Of a stretch of DNA of 56,145 nucleotides, positions 44,586 through 54,748 are shown in pieces (the stretch's first letter is position 1; each line of letters begins with the position of its first letter). The DNA is from Bacteroidetes bacterium GWE2_42_24 (GTDB lineage: Bacteria > Bacteroidota > Bacteroidia > Bacteroidales > TTA-H9), in the NCBI GenBank assembly GCA_001768515.1, contig MEOA01000032.1, forward strand, positions 1 to 56,145. Direction: 5' to 3'. A program made the translations under genes and the position numbers. The notes under the pieces were generated by a model that did not search any database, was not told the DNA's origin, and was given only the letters and a program-made list of their open reading frames with translations.

Positions 44586-45057
44586 ATTGTTTTTTCTGTA
44601 AGACTTGATTACATTCAAATGGTTGCCTGAAAAGTGTTAGCGATCCAGCATAAAACCAGGAAGCCCAACATTATAAGCTAATAATCTGTATTGATTTATA
44701 GCCCCAATTTACTATCTTTCAGACAAAAGTGTTTTAAAGTCACCTACATCATGTATCCAGAGAATTTTCTCATGTAGTAATAAGGAACCAGGCTTCCCCC
44801 AAATTATTTACAAGCAGCTATTGCATAAAGCTCATCACAATGGCGATAAACAACCTGAAGATCAGTCGTGATGATTGAAATCATAATGATGTTTGGAGCA
44901 TGTCCTGCACACCGCTACAGGTTGTTTTGGATAGCACCAGTCCGATAGAAGAAGTCCCCACCATGATATTGATCAGGAGTTAGCTTGAAAGCCATCGGGA
45001 GGATGGCCAAAGCCCGCTTTTCTCAGTAATTAACTAATGTCGGTATGGAATAAAACC
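44586..45057. other. Gene-free region upstream of the T9SS gene
   Basis: About 470 bp without a supported gene. AT-rich, with no clear TAnnTTTG box or strong hairpin. Confidence 0.5.
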
Positions 45058-46167
45058 TTATCGTACAGAGAAGCGATAGGCGGTCACCTGCCGATAGGTT
45101 TCACCAGGTCTCAGTACGACGGAAGGAAATTCAGGCTTATTAGGCGAGTCGGGAAAATGCTGGGTCTCAAGACAAAAGGCTGTACGGAACTGATAAGGGA
45201 CTTTCCCTTTTCCCACCTGACTACCATCCAGGAAATTGCCCGAATAAAACTGTAGACCGGGTTCAGTGGTTAGCACCTCCATAAAGCGACCGCTTTCCGG
45301 TTCAAAGACCGAAGCAGCAATCCAAAGTGAATCTTTTGATTCAGGACGGTCTAATATAAAATTATGATCATAGCCTTTCCCTGCGGCCAGTTGTGAATTT
45401 GTTTCATCGATGCGCTCACCGATCCGTCTTCCCTTAGTAAAATCAAAAGGAGTACCCTCAACAGGTGCCAACTCGCCTGTTGGAATCAACCCTTCATCGA
45501 TGGGGGTAAAATGGCTGGCATATATAGTGAGGACGTGATCAAGAATTGATGAGTGACCACCATCCTTCAGGTTAAAGAAAGAATGATGCGTCAGATTGAC
45601 AATAGTTGGTTTATCTGTTGTCGCATTGTAATGGATATAAAGAGTATTGTTGTCAGTCAGTGTGTACGACACTTCGGCCATGAGGGTTCCCGGATAACCA
45701 TTCTCACCATCGGGACTCGTATAAACAAGCGTGATACCAGTGGAGTCGGCCATCATAACATTCCATAATCGGCTGTGAAAACCGGTATCCCCACCGTGCA
45801 GGTGGTTTTTACCATTGTTGAGGGGCAGTTGGTATTTATGACCATCCAGTGTAAAATTCCCGGCACCAATCCGGTTAGCATACCTCCCGACTATGGCCCC
45901 AAAATACTTTTCGCCTGTCAGGTATTCGGGCAGGCTATCGAATCCCAGTACCACATCACCGGGCACACCCGTTCGATCTGGGACATACAAGCTGACCAGT
46001 TTTGCTCCGTAATTGGAGATCACTGCTTTCATCCCATTCTTGTTTACAATTACATACTGTTTCATCGAATCGGCTGGAATCATAGAGTCATCTGTTTTTT
46101 CAGGTTTAGAGTTGCATCCGGTAAACGCAGCAACCATCAGCAGAAATAAAGAAGTTTGTTTGAACAT
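45058..46167 (-). CDS. galM: Aldose 1-epimerase (mutarotase) lipoprotein
   Basis: A 369-residue protein with a lipoprotein signal (LLMVAAFTGCN, Cys18). The GalM pattern is clear: KNHLHGGDTGFHSRLW, then TIVNLTHHSFFNLKD (catalytic His), DHVLTIYASHFTPIDEGLIPTG, and TTEPGLQFYSGNFLDG with the catalytic Glu. It interconverts alpha and beta anomers of galactose or glucose in the periplasm. It sits 22 bp downstream of the GH127 gene on the same strand and is likely co-transcribed, so it probably acts on sugars freed by that enzyme. Confidence 0.93.
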   Translation of the reverse strand: MFKQTSLFLLMVAAFTGCNSKPEKTDDSMIPADSMKQYVIVNKNGMKAVISNYGAKLVSLYVPDRTGVPGDVVLGFDSLPEYLTGEKYFGAIVGRYANRIGAGNFTLDGHKYQLPLNNGKNHLHGGDTGFHSRLWNVMMADSTGITLVYTSPDGENGYPGTLMAEVSYTLTDNNTLYIHYNATTDKPTIVNLTHHSFFNLKDGGHSSILDHVLTIYASHFTPIDEGLIPTGELAPVEGTPFDFTKGRRIGERIDETNSQLAAGKGYDHNFILDRPESKDSLWIAASVFEPESGRFMEVLTTEPGLQFYSGNFLDGSQVGKGKVPYQFRTAFCLETQHFPDSPNKPEFPSVVLRPGETYRQVTAYRFSVR

Positions 46168-46189
46168 ATCAATCTGTTATAATCATTTT

Positions 46190-48622
46190 CTATTGGAGTT
46201 TCCATTCTAGCATCCCTCCACTATAACCGGGCTGCAACTGCACAAGTAATCTGACAGCACTGGTAGTAACCGGAACGAAAGTAATGTGGCACCACTGATC
46301 TTTTTTCACAGGCCAGTCACCATGTTTGGTCACGATTGTCCACTGACCTGATTTTTCGAGATACTGTAGTTTCCATGAGGCCGGGATGCGGCAACCACCA
46401 TCGGGGCCGTCATCAAACCAGTAGACATCCATTGCACTCAGGGTTGTTGGTACTTTTAAATCATACTGCACCCATTCTTCAGTTCCCTTATGGCTCCAAA
46501 AAGTGATACGAGGAATATTATGGTCATTTGAGTTCACAGGGACGAGCAGATCGTTAAGCGCATCCATCCGGTCGTAAAACCATGAAGCAGAAATCCGGCA
46601 TTGCGAGGCAATTGTAGGTGGCAATGCAGGGTGTGCAGCAGTTTCCTCGAATGGAAGCCAGACAGTCATTTCACCAGTACCGCGATAAGCCCATGCATAA
46701 TAAGGTATGGCTGTGAACGGGATTGAGGCCTTCGCAGTATTTCCTTTAGCATCGAGCGACAATGCTGTAGCATGACCCTGCAGGGCAACCACTCCATCGG
46801 CTATTCCCGGCATCGGATGGGTTGAAAGCTTAATGTCGCGATCGACCATTAAATTACGCACCTTCCCTCCATTGTCAACCCATTCGGCAGCATAGACCAA
46901 CGGGCCACGTTGCATGCAAAGCTTACCACGATGATCTGCCACACTGTCTGAGGCAATGATGGTGCGTACTGGCATTGGAAATTCAATGGTGATCGCATCG
47001 CCCGGCTTCCATACACGTTGTATAAGTAAATAACCGTCCTTGATGGAAAGCTCCTGCAACTCGTCATTCACCTTAACAACGACTTTTGCGTTATCTTCAT
47101 TCAAAAACCGATACAAGCCGGAAGGGACAGCCTCATTGCGCGCCCATCCGGGAATTCTAAGTGCCATTTTAAACCGCTTTCCAATGGTCTTTTCAAAACC
47201 AATAATCACTTTCCCATCCCATGGATAATTGGTCTGTTGGCTGATCACAACATCTTCACCATCGATTTCAAGACGCGCCTTATTCCCCATGTAAAGATTT
47301 GTATAAATCTCATCACCTCTGATTGCATATATATATCCTGGTAATGAGGGCATAAACCGGCTGACATTTGTCGGGCAGCAGGCACAATCAAACCAGGGAC
47401 TGCGGAAATGACTTCCGTCGGATTCCAACGGATTGGGATAAAAAAAAGAAGTACCTGTAATACTCGCACCAGCCAGAAAATTGTTGTAAAGGGTACGCTC
47501 CAGTACATCAATGTAACCGGCTTCACCTGTCAGTAGAAACATTCGCTGGCTCCAGAGCATTTGAGCAATGGCAGCACATGTCTCGCAATAAGCCGAAAGA
47601 TCGGGTAATTCATAATCAGCACCGAAAGCCTCACCATCGTATCGGGAACCAATCCCCCCTGTGATGTACATCTTCTTTCCTGTAACATTTTTCCAGAGAG
47701 CCATAACCGCCCGGTTATAGGCTTCATCTCCAGTAAGTGCAGCAATATCAGTCATGGCCGAATACATGTAGGCCGCACGTACCGCATGGCCGACAGCTTC
47801 TGTTTGACCGACAACCGGCATGTGATCCTGTGTGTAGTCCTTATTGCCGCCATCGGCCCCATAGGTATACAATTCATGACTTGCGGCATTCCCCCGCTGA
47901 TCGAGGAAGTAACGGGCCATATCAAGGTATCTCTTTTCGTGTGTCAGGCGATATAGCTTCACTAGTCCGATTTCGATTTCCTGATGACCTGAAACACCAT
48001 GCAACTGATCCTTGCCTGGACCAAAGGTTTTACAAACCAGATCGGCACTTTTCAGGGCAACATCAAGAAATGTATGTCTGCCGGTTGCCTGATAATGTGC
48101 TGCAGCAGCCTCATACATGTGGCCGATATTGTAGAGTTCATGACTATCTTTCAGATTAGACCAACGCTTCTCGCCTGCCCCTCCTGGAACACTGTCAGGA
48201 TTAATTGTACGGCAGGTATAGAGATAACCATCATCCTCCTGAGCGGCAGCAATAAGAGTAATCAGACTATCAAGGTATTGTTCAAGGTTGCGATCAGGAG
48301 CTACCATCAGTGCATAAGAAGCGCCTTCCATGATCTTAAACACATCTGAGTCGTTATATCGGATTCCTGCAAACTTCCCCTTTTTCAAACCACCTGCTAC
48401 TGCGAAATTATTGATTCGACCCGTCTCCTCCGACTTATTGAAGGCATAACGAATGGTTACCAATCGATTGGTATCCAGACGTGGCGACCAAAATCTATCA
48501 TTAACCGTCACGCGGGTAAAGTCAACCGGAGTAACAGGATAATCTGCCTCTGAATTATTTTTATTTGTTTTACAAGAACTTAGAGCGATAATGAGTATTA
48601 CAAGGGAAAAATAACGGTTCAT
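46190..48622 (-). CDS. Glycoside hydrolase family 127 (beta-L-arabinofuranosidase-like) lipoprotein
   Basis: 810 residues from ATG 48622 (MNRYFSLVILIIALSSC), with a lipobox Cys near residue 17; the longer reading lacks a start. The family layout is clear: the early TVNDRFWSPRLDTN, KDSHELYNIGHMYEAAAAH, a GVSGHQEIEIGLVKLYRL stretch, GGIGSRYDGEAFGADYELP, AYCETCAAIAQ and DCACCPTNVSRF. The Glu and Cys in ETC and the Cys pair in CACC correspond to the zinc-binding set with its nucleophilic Cys known in GH127. The C-terminal region has a beta-sandwich with a discoidin-like end (WVQYDLKVPTTL). It acts in the periplasm on arabinose-type glycans. Confidence 0.92.
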   Translation of the reverse strand: MNRYFSLVILIIALSSCKTNKNNSEADYPVTPVDFTRVTVNDRFWSPRLDTNRLVTIRYAFNKSEETGRINNFAVAGGLKKGKFAGIRYNDSDVFKIMEGASYALMVAPDRNLEQYLDSLITLIAAAQEDDGYLYTCRTINPDSVPGGAGEKRWSNLKDSHELYNIGHMYEAAAAHYQATGRHTFLDVALKSADLVCKTFGPGKDQLHGVSGHQEIEIGLVKLYRLTHEKRYLDMARYFLDQRGNAASHELYTYGADGGNKDYTQDHMPVVGQTEAVGHAVRAAYMYSAMTDIAALTGDEAYNRAVMALWKNVTGKKMYITGGIGSRYDGEAFGADYELPDLSAYCETCAAIAQMLWSQRMFLLTGEAGYIDVLERTLYNNFLAGASITGTSFFYPNPLESDGSHFRSPWFDCACCPTNVSRFMPSLPGYIYAIRGDEIYTNLYMGNKARLEIDGEDVVISQQTNYPWDGKVIIGFEKTIGKRFKMALRIPGWARNEAVPSGLYRFLNEDNAKVVVKVNDELQELSIKDGYLLIQRVWKPGDAITIEFPMPVRTIIASDSVADHRGKLCMQRGPLVYAAEWVDNGGKVRNLMVDRDIKLSTHPMPGIADGVVALQGHATALSLDAKGNTAKASIPFTAIPYYAWAYRGTGEMTVWLPFEETAAHPALPPTIASQCRISASWFYDRMDALNDLLVPVNSNDHNIPRITFWSHKGTEEWVQYDLKVPTTLSAMDVYWFDDGPDGGCRIPASWKLQYLEKSGQWTIVTKHGDWPVKKDQWCHITFVPVTTSAVRLLVQLQPGYSGGMLEWKLQ

Positions 48623-48766
48623 TGATGAATGGATTTGATCGAAAAGTAAAGGTAGAAAAAAAGGTATAAGTGTAAAAAACACCTTAAAAAACACGTTAAG
48701 ACGGAGGTGTTAACAGAAAGCCGTTGATTTGCGGTTAAACCGGCAAGCTGCATGATCAAAAACACC

Positions 48767-48774
48767 TACCTTTG
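48767..48774 (+). promoter_or_regulatory. Promoter -7 box for the HAD-M23 operon
   Basis: TACCTTTG fits TAnnTTTG and stands 23 bp before the HAD start, so the leader is short. Confidence 0.6.
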
Positions 48775-48796
48775 CGCTAATAAACCGCAGCACTGA

Positions 48797-49270
48797 ATGA
48801 AGCGATTGATCGTTTTTGACTGGGGAAACACCATCATGCGCGATTTTCCCGACCTTCCGGGACCTATGTGCGAATGGCCCCATGTTGAATGGGTTCCAGG
48901 AGCTGAAGAAGCGCTCAGGTACCTAAGTCACAGCTACAAGCTTTGCATCGCGACAAATGCTGGATGCTCCGACACGATTACCATGCGAAAAGCGCTTCAT
49001 CGTATTGATGCAGAGGATTATTTCAACTGGTTTTTTTCATCGAAAGACCTCAATATACGCAAACCCGACCCCTTGTTTTTCACAACCATTGCACATGCAT
49101 GTGGCTTCGAACCTTCCGACTCAGTCATGGTAGGCGACAGCTACACCAACGATATCGAAGGAGCTTCAAAGGCAGGCTTCACCACAGTACTGCTCTCAGC
49201 CACCGATGGCGATTATCCTGAAGCAGATTACCTCATCACCACGATGCATGAATTGATACAACTCTTCTGA
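48797..49270 (+). CDS. HAD-superfamily phosphatase
   Basis: A 157-residue protein. HAD motif I is altered to IVFDWGNTIM (D-x-G-N-T, with the usual second Asp replaced by Gly). Motif II is CIATNAG, motif III lies at RKPDPLFF and motif IV at VMVGDSYTNDIEGA. It belongs to the phosphatase branch and may act on a small phosphoester. The loss of the second Asp in motif I could reduce phosphatase activity, since that residue is the general acid. It is the first gene of an operon with the M23 peptidase (4-bp gap). Confidence 0.85.
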   Translation: MKRLIVFDWGNTIMRDFPDLPGPMCEWPHVEWVPGAEEALRYLSHSYKLCIATNAGCSDTITMRKALHRIDAEDYFNWFFSSKDLNIRKPDPLFFTTIAHACGFEPSDSVMVGDSYTNDIEGASKAGFTTVLLSATDGDYPEADYLITTMHELIQLF

Positions 49271-49274
49271 AAGC

Positions 49275-51011
49275 ATGATCATCTACCGTAACCCAACACT
49301 ATTTCTGGTTTTATTTCTTATCACGTTGACCAAAGGCACCCTTGGCCAATCAGAAAGTAAAGACCTTCCCGTGTATGATTCACCGCTTCATCTGCCGATC
49401 AGGCTTTCAGCCACTTTTGGCGAACTCAGAGCCAATCACTTTCATGCCGGTATTGACCTTAAAACGGAGCAAAAGACCGGCTTTCAGGTATGCACCATTG
49501 ACAACGGATATGTTGCCCGGATTGCCGTTAGCCCAACGGGTTACGGAAAGGCCATTTATATAGCTCATCCCAATGGCTACACATCGGTGTATGGCCACCT
49601 TGAAAAATTTGCCCCTGCCATTGATTCTTTTGTTGTAGCTATTCAATACCAGAAGAAATCATATAGTATTGACTATGAATTGAGGCCCGGGCAAATTTCT
49701 TTAAATAAAGGAGACCTGATTGCCTATTCAGGTAACACCGGAAGCAGCGGTGGACCACATGTTCACTTTGAAATACGCGACAGTAGAACTCAGGATGCCT
49801 TAAACCCACTCGATTTTGGAATTGCAGCCCGCGACTTTATACGCCCAAAAATTGAGTTTATTAAACTATATCCTGGTGATTCATCAAGCACCATCAATGG
49901 AAAGCAAAAACCAGAACGGTTTGAAACAGCAGGCTGGGGACCTGCATACCGGCTGAAACAACGCGACACAATAGAGGTTTCAGGAAGTTTTGCTATCGGG
50001 ATAGCTTGTCATGATCTGCTTAACTATGAAACAAACAAAAACGGTGTATGGGCAGTTGAATTCATGGCTGACTCCACAAGGTTTTTCAATGTCGAGATGC
50101 GCCGCATAGCTTTTGGAGACACCAGATATATTCAGGCTATGACCGACTATACCGAATACCGGACATCAGGCAACTGGGTCATCTGGTCCAGAAGACTGCC
50201 CGGAGACAATCTTCCTTTTTTGGAAGCCACCAACAATGGGATCGTTAAGATTGAACCCGGCAGGGTAGTCAGGCTTCAGGCTAATATAAAAGACATTGCA
50301 GGGAATGTTTCAGTACTCAGCTTTGTTGTTAAAGGTATACTTGCGCCTCAGTTGCCAAAGATTCTGGATGAAGATACTACGAGGCATTCCCTTGCAGTTC
50401 AATGGAACAAACCTGTTAATTATTCATGGGCCGGGCTCTCCTTTTCAGCTGATGGCGGGTCATTCTATGAAAGCTTCAGATTAACAACCGACACCCTTGA
50501 ACGCAGAAAAACATTTTATTCACCCTTGTATAAGCTACATCGCGTAACAACACCTATCCACAAGGCTGTCACCTTAAGCATTAAGCCCGATCGGGACTTT
50601 GGCTCCCTTGCCTGTAAATTACTCATCGGGTTGGTCAATCATAAAGGGATAACCTCAGCAGCAGGCGGCTCCTATAAAAACGGAGTCGTAACAACCCGAA
50701 TCAGGGAGTTTGGTAGTTACACCATCGTTGTGGATACAACGCCCCCCCTGATTAAAGCAATCAATATCAGGAATAAGATGAAGCTTGACACCATTCGGGA
50801 AATCAGAATCCAGATCAGCGATGATTTTTCGGGAATTGAATCATACACCCCTGAATTGAACGGCAGCTGGCATCTGATGGAATATGACGCAAAACGCAAA
50901 CTGCTTTTCTGCCCTGTTGACGGATTTACCAGAGGAGAGAATAAGCTGAAGCTCGTAGTGGCTGACCAGAAAGGGAATGTCGCGGAAGTCGAATACACGC
51001 TTTACAAGTAG
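49275..51011 (+). CDS. M23 (LytM-type) peptidase, exported
   Basis: A 578-residue protein with a signal peptide ending near TLGQ. The M23 domain spans about 30-185: HFHAGIDLK with His57 and Asp61, YVARIAVSPTGYGKAIYIAH, TSVYGHL, then GDLIAYSGNTGSSGGPHVHFEI with His162 and His164. The four metal and catalytic positions are present, so it should cut peptidoglycan or a similar peptide bridge. The remaining 390 residues are beta-rich, ending in an Ig-like or adhesion domain (TPPLIKAINIRNKMKLD). It is 4 bp from the next gene, so the two are probably translated as one unit. Confidence 0.9.
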   Translation: MIIYRNPTLFLVLFLITLTKGTLGQSESKDLPVYDSPLHLPIRLSATFGELRANHFHAGIDLKTEQKTGFQVCTIDNGYVARIAVSPTGYGKAIYIAHPNGYTSVYGHLEKFAPAIDSFVVAIQYQKKSYSIDYELRPGQISLNKGDLIAYSGNTGSSGGPHVHFEIRDSRTQDALNPLDFGIAARDFIRPKIEFIKLYPGDSSSTINGKQKPERFETAGWGPAYRLKQRDTIEVSGSFAIGIACHDLLNYETNKNGVWAVEFMADSTRFFNVEMRRIAFGDTRYIQAMTDYTEYRTSGNWVIWSRRLPGDNLPFLEATNNGIVKIEPGRVVRLQANIKDIAGNVSVLSFVVKGILAPQLPKILDEDTTRHSLAVQWNKPVNYSWAGLSFSADGGSFYESFRLTTDTLERRKTFYSPLYKLHRVTTPIHKAVTLSIKPDRDFGSLACKLLIGLVNHKGITSAAGGSYKNGVVTTRIREFGSYTIVVDTTPPLIKAINIRNKMKLDTIREIRIQISDDFSGIESYTPELNGSWHLMEYDAKRKLLFCPVDGFTRGENKLKLVVADQKGNVAEVEYTLYK

Positions 51012-51015
51012 GCTG

Positions 51016-53688
51016 ATGTTGGAAATAAAACTTTATAAACCATTGCTGGCTTTGTTTTTCATTGTTGGGCTATTGATAACGGCGAGTGCACAACCGGAAA
51101 GAAAACGCGCGATAGAAATAGGCAGCTTCATGCAATGTAACCAAACAGGTGACCTATCGAAAGGTCAAAATGGCTGCAGGCTCATTTATGAGTTGGCTGT
51201 TCCACGGGCCAGAAATCCAAAGAAGTCAACTATCGATTATGATTTTCAGATTACTTTCGACCGTAATGAATATACCGACACGGGTCAGTTCATTTCAGGC
51301 CGAATCAGTATTACCGGAATCAGTGACCTGAAGCTTTATGAAGGCTTTGATATGGGAGCCTTTCTGCTTCCCTCAAGCGTTTGCCTGAAAGCAACATCCG
51401 ACCAGAGCCATGAAGCTGTTAACATCCATTTCAGGGATTCAGTTGCCAGCTATCGGTTGTTTCTTAAAGGTAGCCGTAAACAGGAAGACCCTTCATTCAC
51501 CATCGATCAGATTGAGTGCGATGAAGCAAAGGTAGAACGGTTTCTTGACGGGCTGATGATGATTCGTGATTACCTTGCCTTTGCTGGCTTAGCCGAAGAC
51601 CTGAATACACTTGAAAAACTCCGGTATAAAGACCCGTGGCAGGAAGCTTCGGCGATCGTATGGTTTTCACATGCCGGGCAACTGATTGATAAATTGGAGG
51701 TATGGAATGCACCCGAACTCAATGGACAGGATCCCAAAAAAATAGCCGGTTCCATGAAGGCTGTCAGTATAGAAGCTTACCGAAGGCAACTGGCTTTTAT
51801 CAGGGAAGGGCAATCTGAACAATTGGCTTTACAGCCCTATTCAGAAGCTTCTGTAGCATGGATTGGCAATCAGATTGAATGGCTGATTAGGCATAAAGAA
51901 AACTCAAATCCATACAGTACCTCGTTAATAAACCGACTGGCAACATTAGGATCAGCCCCCTCATGGGGAGGATTGAATAGTCTGGTGGCTGACGTATGGC
52001 CTTTGGAAGAGGCTGCAGCACGTATCGGCATGTTAAAACCGTTCCTGCATGCCCAGGCAATGGATCTCAACCAACGCGCCCGTGAAAGGATCAACAAGGA
52101 AAAATTCAGTGAAGCACTCCTTTTTGCCAATAATGCAGCTTTAATTGCACAACTGGCCGATGATACAGAACTCGCCACTTCGGCAAATCAACTGATCAGC
52201 ACAGCACACCATGGCGTCCTGAATGCATGGCTGACTATTGCTCAACGGGCACTGCAGGCAGGTAGTTTTAGCATGGCGGGACAATACATTCAGAAAGCTG
52301 CTGCATACCAGCAAGCCAACCATGAGGCCATCCTTTCCATGGAAGCGCTCAACCATACCCTCGAATGTTATATTGACAGCAGCCTGAGTAAAGCCACACG
52401 GTTAGTGCTTAAGGGAGACTATACCGAAGCAGTCGCAAGGATTGACGATGCGACGGTCTATTTAAACAGGCTTCCATTCTATTCACAGCGCAGCCAAATT
52501 GATTTCATTCTTTCACAAGCCTGCACAAAGCAGTATGAACACCAGCTTAACCATGCTGTCGAATTGCTTGATAACAATAAGCGCGATGCAGGATCGGCTT
52601 TACTTTTTAAGACAATAGCTTTCAGAGCCAGCCGTTCAATGTGGGTTACCCAACGTGAAGAAGAAAAAACGGCCCTCCGGTTGACCGGTTTGTTTGAAGC
52701 CGATTCGTTACTGCAAATAGCCCTCAAGGCCGATACTATCAGATGGCACGCCCTGTATCCTTTGGCCGACAGAGCGGCTGCACTGCTCGATACCATCGCG
52801 CCCGTACCCGCCGATACCGTAAAATGGAAATCAGGAAGCTTCACAGTGAATCAGATGCTAAGAGCTGAGCAAGAGTTTTACAATACCCTTTCTGATAATA
52901 ATTACCAGCTTGCTGACGATCAGCGCAAAGCGATTCAACAACGACTTCAAATCTACATTGCGGTTTCCGATCCCGTACATGCTGAAATCCTGCGTGAAAT
53001 AGAAAAAAGGATCAACCAGTCTGCATGCGTGCTTGCTGACAGTTGGGGCAAAACACTTACTGATGCAGGTTATGATGCCGCCATCGCCAAGCAGTTCAGA
53101 CAAGCTTTCGATTTGATTACAAAAGCAAGACAGGTGTATCAGGAAGCAGCCCGATGTAACCCTGACACCACCACGATGGCTCAGATCGGCAACCGGTATC
53201 GCGAAGTGTGGCTATTCCAGAAACAAGTTGCTAAAGTAGACACACTCCTGATGCAGTATCGCGTTGAAGAAGCCGTAGCCTGGTTCGATCTGTGCCGCTC
53301 AGATTATGAGCGAAACTTCATGAAGTTGGTTGACATGCCCGCTCCACGTCTCGAAATTTACCTGTTACAATATCCGACTGCGCCTTTGATTGATATCGTG
53401 ATGGAACGCAACCTGTACAAGACATCAACCAACGATCTGATTGCCTTATTTGAGTCACTTCGCCAAAAGAATATTCCATCTGACCTGTTAAAAAACTGGT
53501 TGCCGGAACTCGGCAATGTGATGGCATCTGATTATCATCAGGCAGGAAAGGAAAAAACAAAGGAATCCTACTTATCAGTCTTTAAAATCGACCGTATATG
53601 GTATAAACCCTCGTCTGTGAGGTTTATTGACGATGTCGCCCGCAATTGGTTTGAAAGAAAATGGATGCAACTTGGGATGATCTTATAA
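51016..53688 (+). CDS. Large helical exported protein, unknown family
   Basis: 890 residues from ATG 51016 (MLEIKLYKPLLAL), 4 bp after the M23 stop. A signal peptide ends near ITASAQ. Residues about 25-160 are a beta-rich start. The rest is almost all helical, with many tetratricopeptide-like pairs, such as ARERINKEKFSEALLFANNA, YEHQLNHAVELLDNN and RYREVWLFQKQVAKVD. I recognise no named domain. It may be a scaffold that binds peptides or an outer-membrane partner. Its fixed place between the M23 peptidase and a barrel suggests a shared cell-envelope role. Confidence 0.7.
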   Translation: MLEIKLYKPLLALFFIVGLLITASAQPERKRAIEIGSFMQCNQTGDLSKGQNGCRLIYELAVPRARNPKKSTIDYDFQITFDRNEYTDTGQFISGRISITGISDLKLYEGFDMGAFLLPSSVCLKATSDQSHEAVNIHFRDSVASYRLFLKGSRKQEDPSFTIDQIECDEAKVERFLDGLMMIRDYLAFAGLAEDLNTLEKLRYKDPWQEASAIVWFSHAGQLIDKLEVWNAPELNGQDPKKIAGSMKAVSIEAYRRQLAFIREGQSEQLALQPYSEASVAWIGNQIEWLIRHKENSNPYSTSLINRLATLGSAPSWGGLNSLVADVWPLEEAAARIGMLKPFLHAQAMDLNQRARERINKEKFSEALLFANNAALIAQLADDTELATSANQLISTAHHGVLNAWLTIAQRALQAGSFSMAGQYIQKAAAYQQANHEAILSMEALNHTLECYIDSSLSKATRLVLKGDYTEAVARIDDATVYLNRLPFYSQRSQIDFILSQACTKQYEHQLNHAVELLDNNKRDAGSALLFKTIAFRASRSMWVTQREEEKTALRLTGLFEADSLLQIALKADTIRWHALYPLADRAAALLDTIAPVPADTVKWKSGSFTVNQMLRAEQEFYNTLSDNNYQLADDQRKAIQQRLQIYIAVSDPVHAEILREIEKRINQSACVLADSWGKTLTDAGYDAAIAKQFRQAFDLITKARQVYQEAARCNPDTTTMAQIGNRYREVWLFQKQVAKVDTLLMQYRVEEAVAWFDLCRSDYERNFMKLVDMPAPRLEIYLLQYPTAPLIDIVMERNLYKTSTNDLIALFESLRQKNIPSDLLKNWLPELGNVMASDYHQAGKEKTKESYLSVFKIDRIWYKPSSVRFIDDVARNWFERKWMQLGMIL

Positions 53689-53744
53689 CACCCATGCAAC
53701 TGTTGAAGTCTTCTTTCGCAAAAATGATCTATTTTAGCCTTGCA

Positions 53745-54737
53745 ATGAAAAAGCGCCTCTTTATACATATTTGGTTTTTGATTACAGCAATTGTATCCCT
53801 GCAGGCTCAGGAGCCGGGTATTCCTTCAGCGCTTTACACTACATCCGGTTCTGTTTTATCGATGACTGATTCAATGCCTCCCCTGCAGATAACGGCAGGA
53901 TTTTACCATACAATTCCTCTGGCCCAGTTTAATAATCAGGGAGATTGGACACAACAGGGCGACGCAAGCGACTTATACAGAACCGCGATCTTTTTTGCAT
54001 TAAGACGTTCGCTCGATAAACATTTTACAGTTGGAATATGCGTTCCTTGGTACAGAACCTCGCTTACGTACCACGGCACAAAACACCCTCCGGGTAACTA
54101 TGGCATCAGTCAAGTCAGCGACATCAGACTCTTACTTGCATACCATTTTAAAACAGGCAGATTTCTTGTTTCTTCCGAAATCGGCACCAATGTTCCGGTA
54201 GGTAATGGACTGGGGGAGGCTTTACATCCAGCCTTTCCTCCCGGTGAAAATGGGTATTGGACACTATGGGGAAAGACAACCGCATGGTTAAAAATCAACG
54301 GGGAAATGGCTCTTTACGGCATGTTTTCCTACGATTTTATAACACCCCGATCAGGCGCCCTGGTTGAAGGAAGCGGCGCACTGTTACTGTCCGATAGCAC
54401 AACGGATGTGATACAGGGGACAATACACCCCGGCGACAGAATAACCCTGAATGCAGGAATAGTCCGCCGATTCAGCAATAATGAAATCTTTCTGGGTTAT
54501 GGGTTCCTTTACAAATCAAGTGCTTTTGTAAATAACCTGATACCTGATGATGAACGCACCATCAATCTGGTTAATTATTCGATTTCGCACAGGTCTTTAT
54601 TACATACAGTTCATTCAGGCTGTTTCCACAATTGGAAACAAATGAAAGGAGGATTCATGATACAGATGGGAGTGGGTGGAAACGGGTCCTGGAGCGAGTT
54701 TTTATTATCGGGAATAATTAGCTACAATTTAAAATAA
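53745..54737 (+). CDS. Outer-membrane beta-barrel protein, transporter-like
   Basis: 330 residues from ATG 53745 (MKKRLFIHIW); the open frame starts earlier, but its first residues are not a good signal. A signal peptide ends near SLQAQ. Strands of an outer-membrane barrel follow: LQITAGFYHTIPLAQF, HFTVGICVPWYRTS, SDIRLLLAYHFKTGRFLVSSEIG, and a C-terminal LLSGIISYNLK. It resembles channels that move hydrophobic or organic acids across the outer membrane. It is 56 bp from the previous gene and 11 bp from pepE, so it is probably in the same transcript. The ligand is unknown. Confidence 0.8.
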   Translation: MKKRLFIHIWFLITAIVSLQAQEPGIPSALYTTSGSVLSMTDSMPPLQITAGFYHTIPLAQFNNQGDWTQQGDASDLYRTAIFFALRRSLDKHFTVGICVPWYRTSLTYHGTKHPPGNYGISQVSDIRLLLAYHFKTGRFLVSSEIGTNVPVGNGLGEALHPAFPPGENGYWTLWGKTTAWLKINGEMALYGMFSYDFITPRSGALVEGSGALLLSDSTTDVIQGTIHPGDRITLNAGIVRRFSNNEIFLGYGFLYKSSAFVNNLIPDDERTINLVNYSISHRSLLHTVHSGCFHNWKQMKGGFMIQMGVGGNGSWSEFLLSGIISYNLK

Positions 54738-54748
54738 TTTCGATCATT

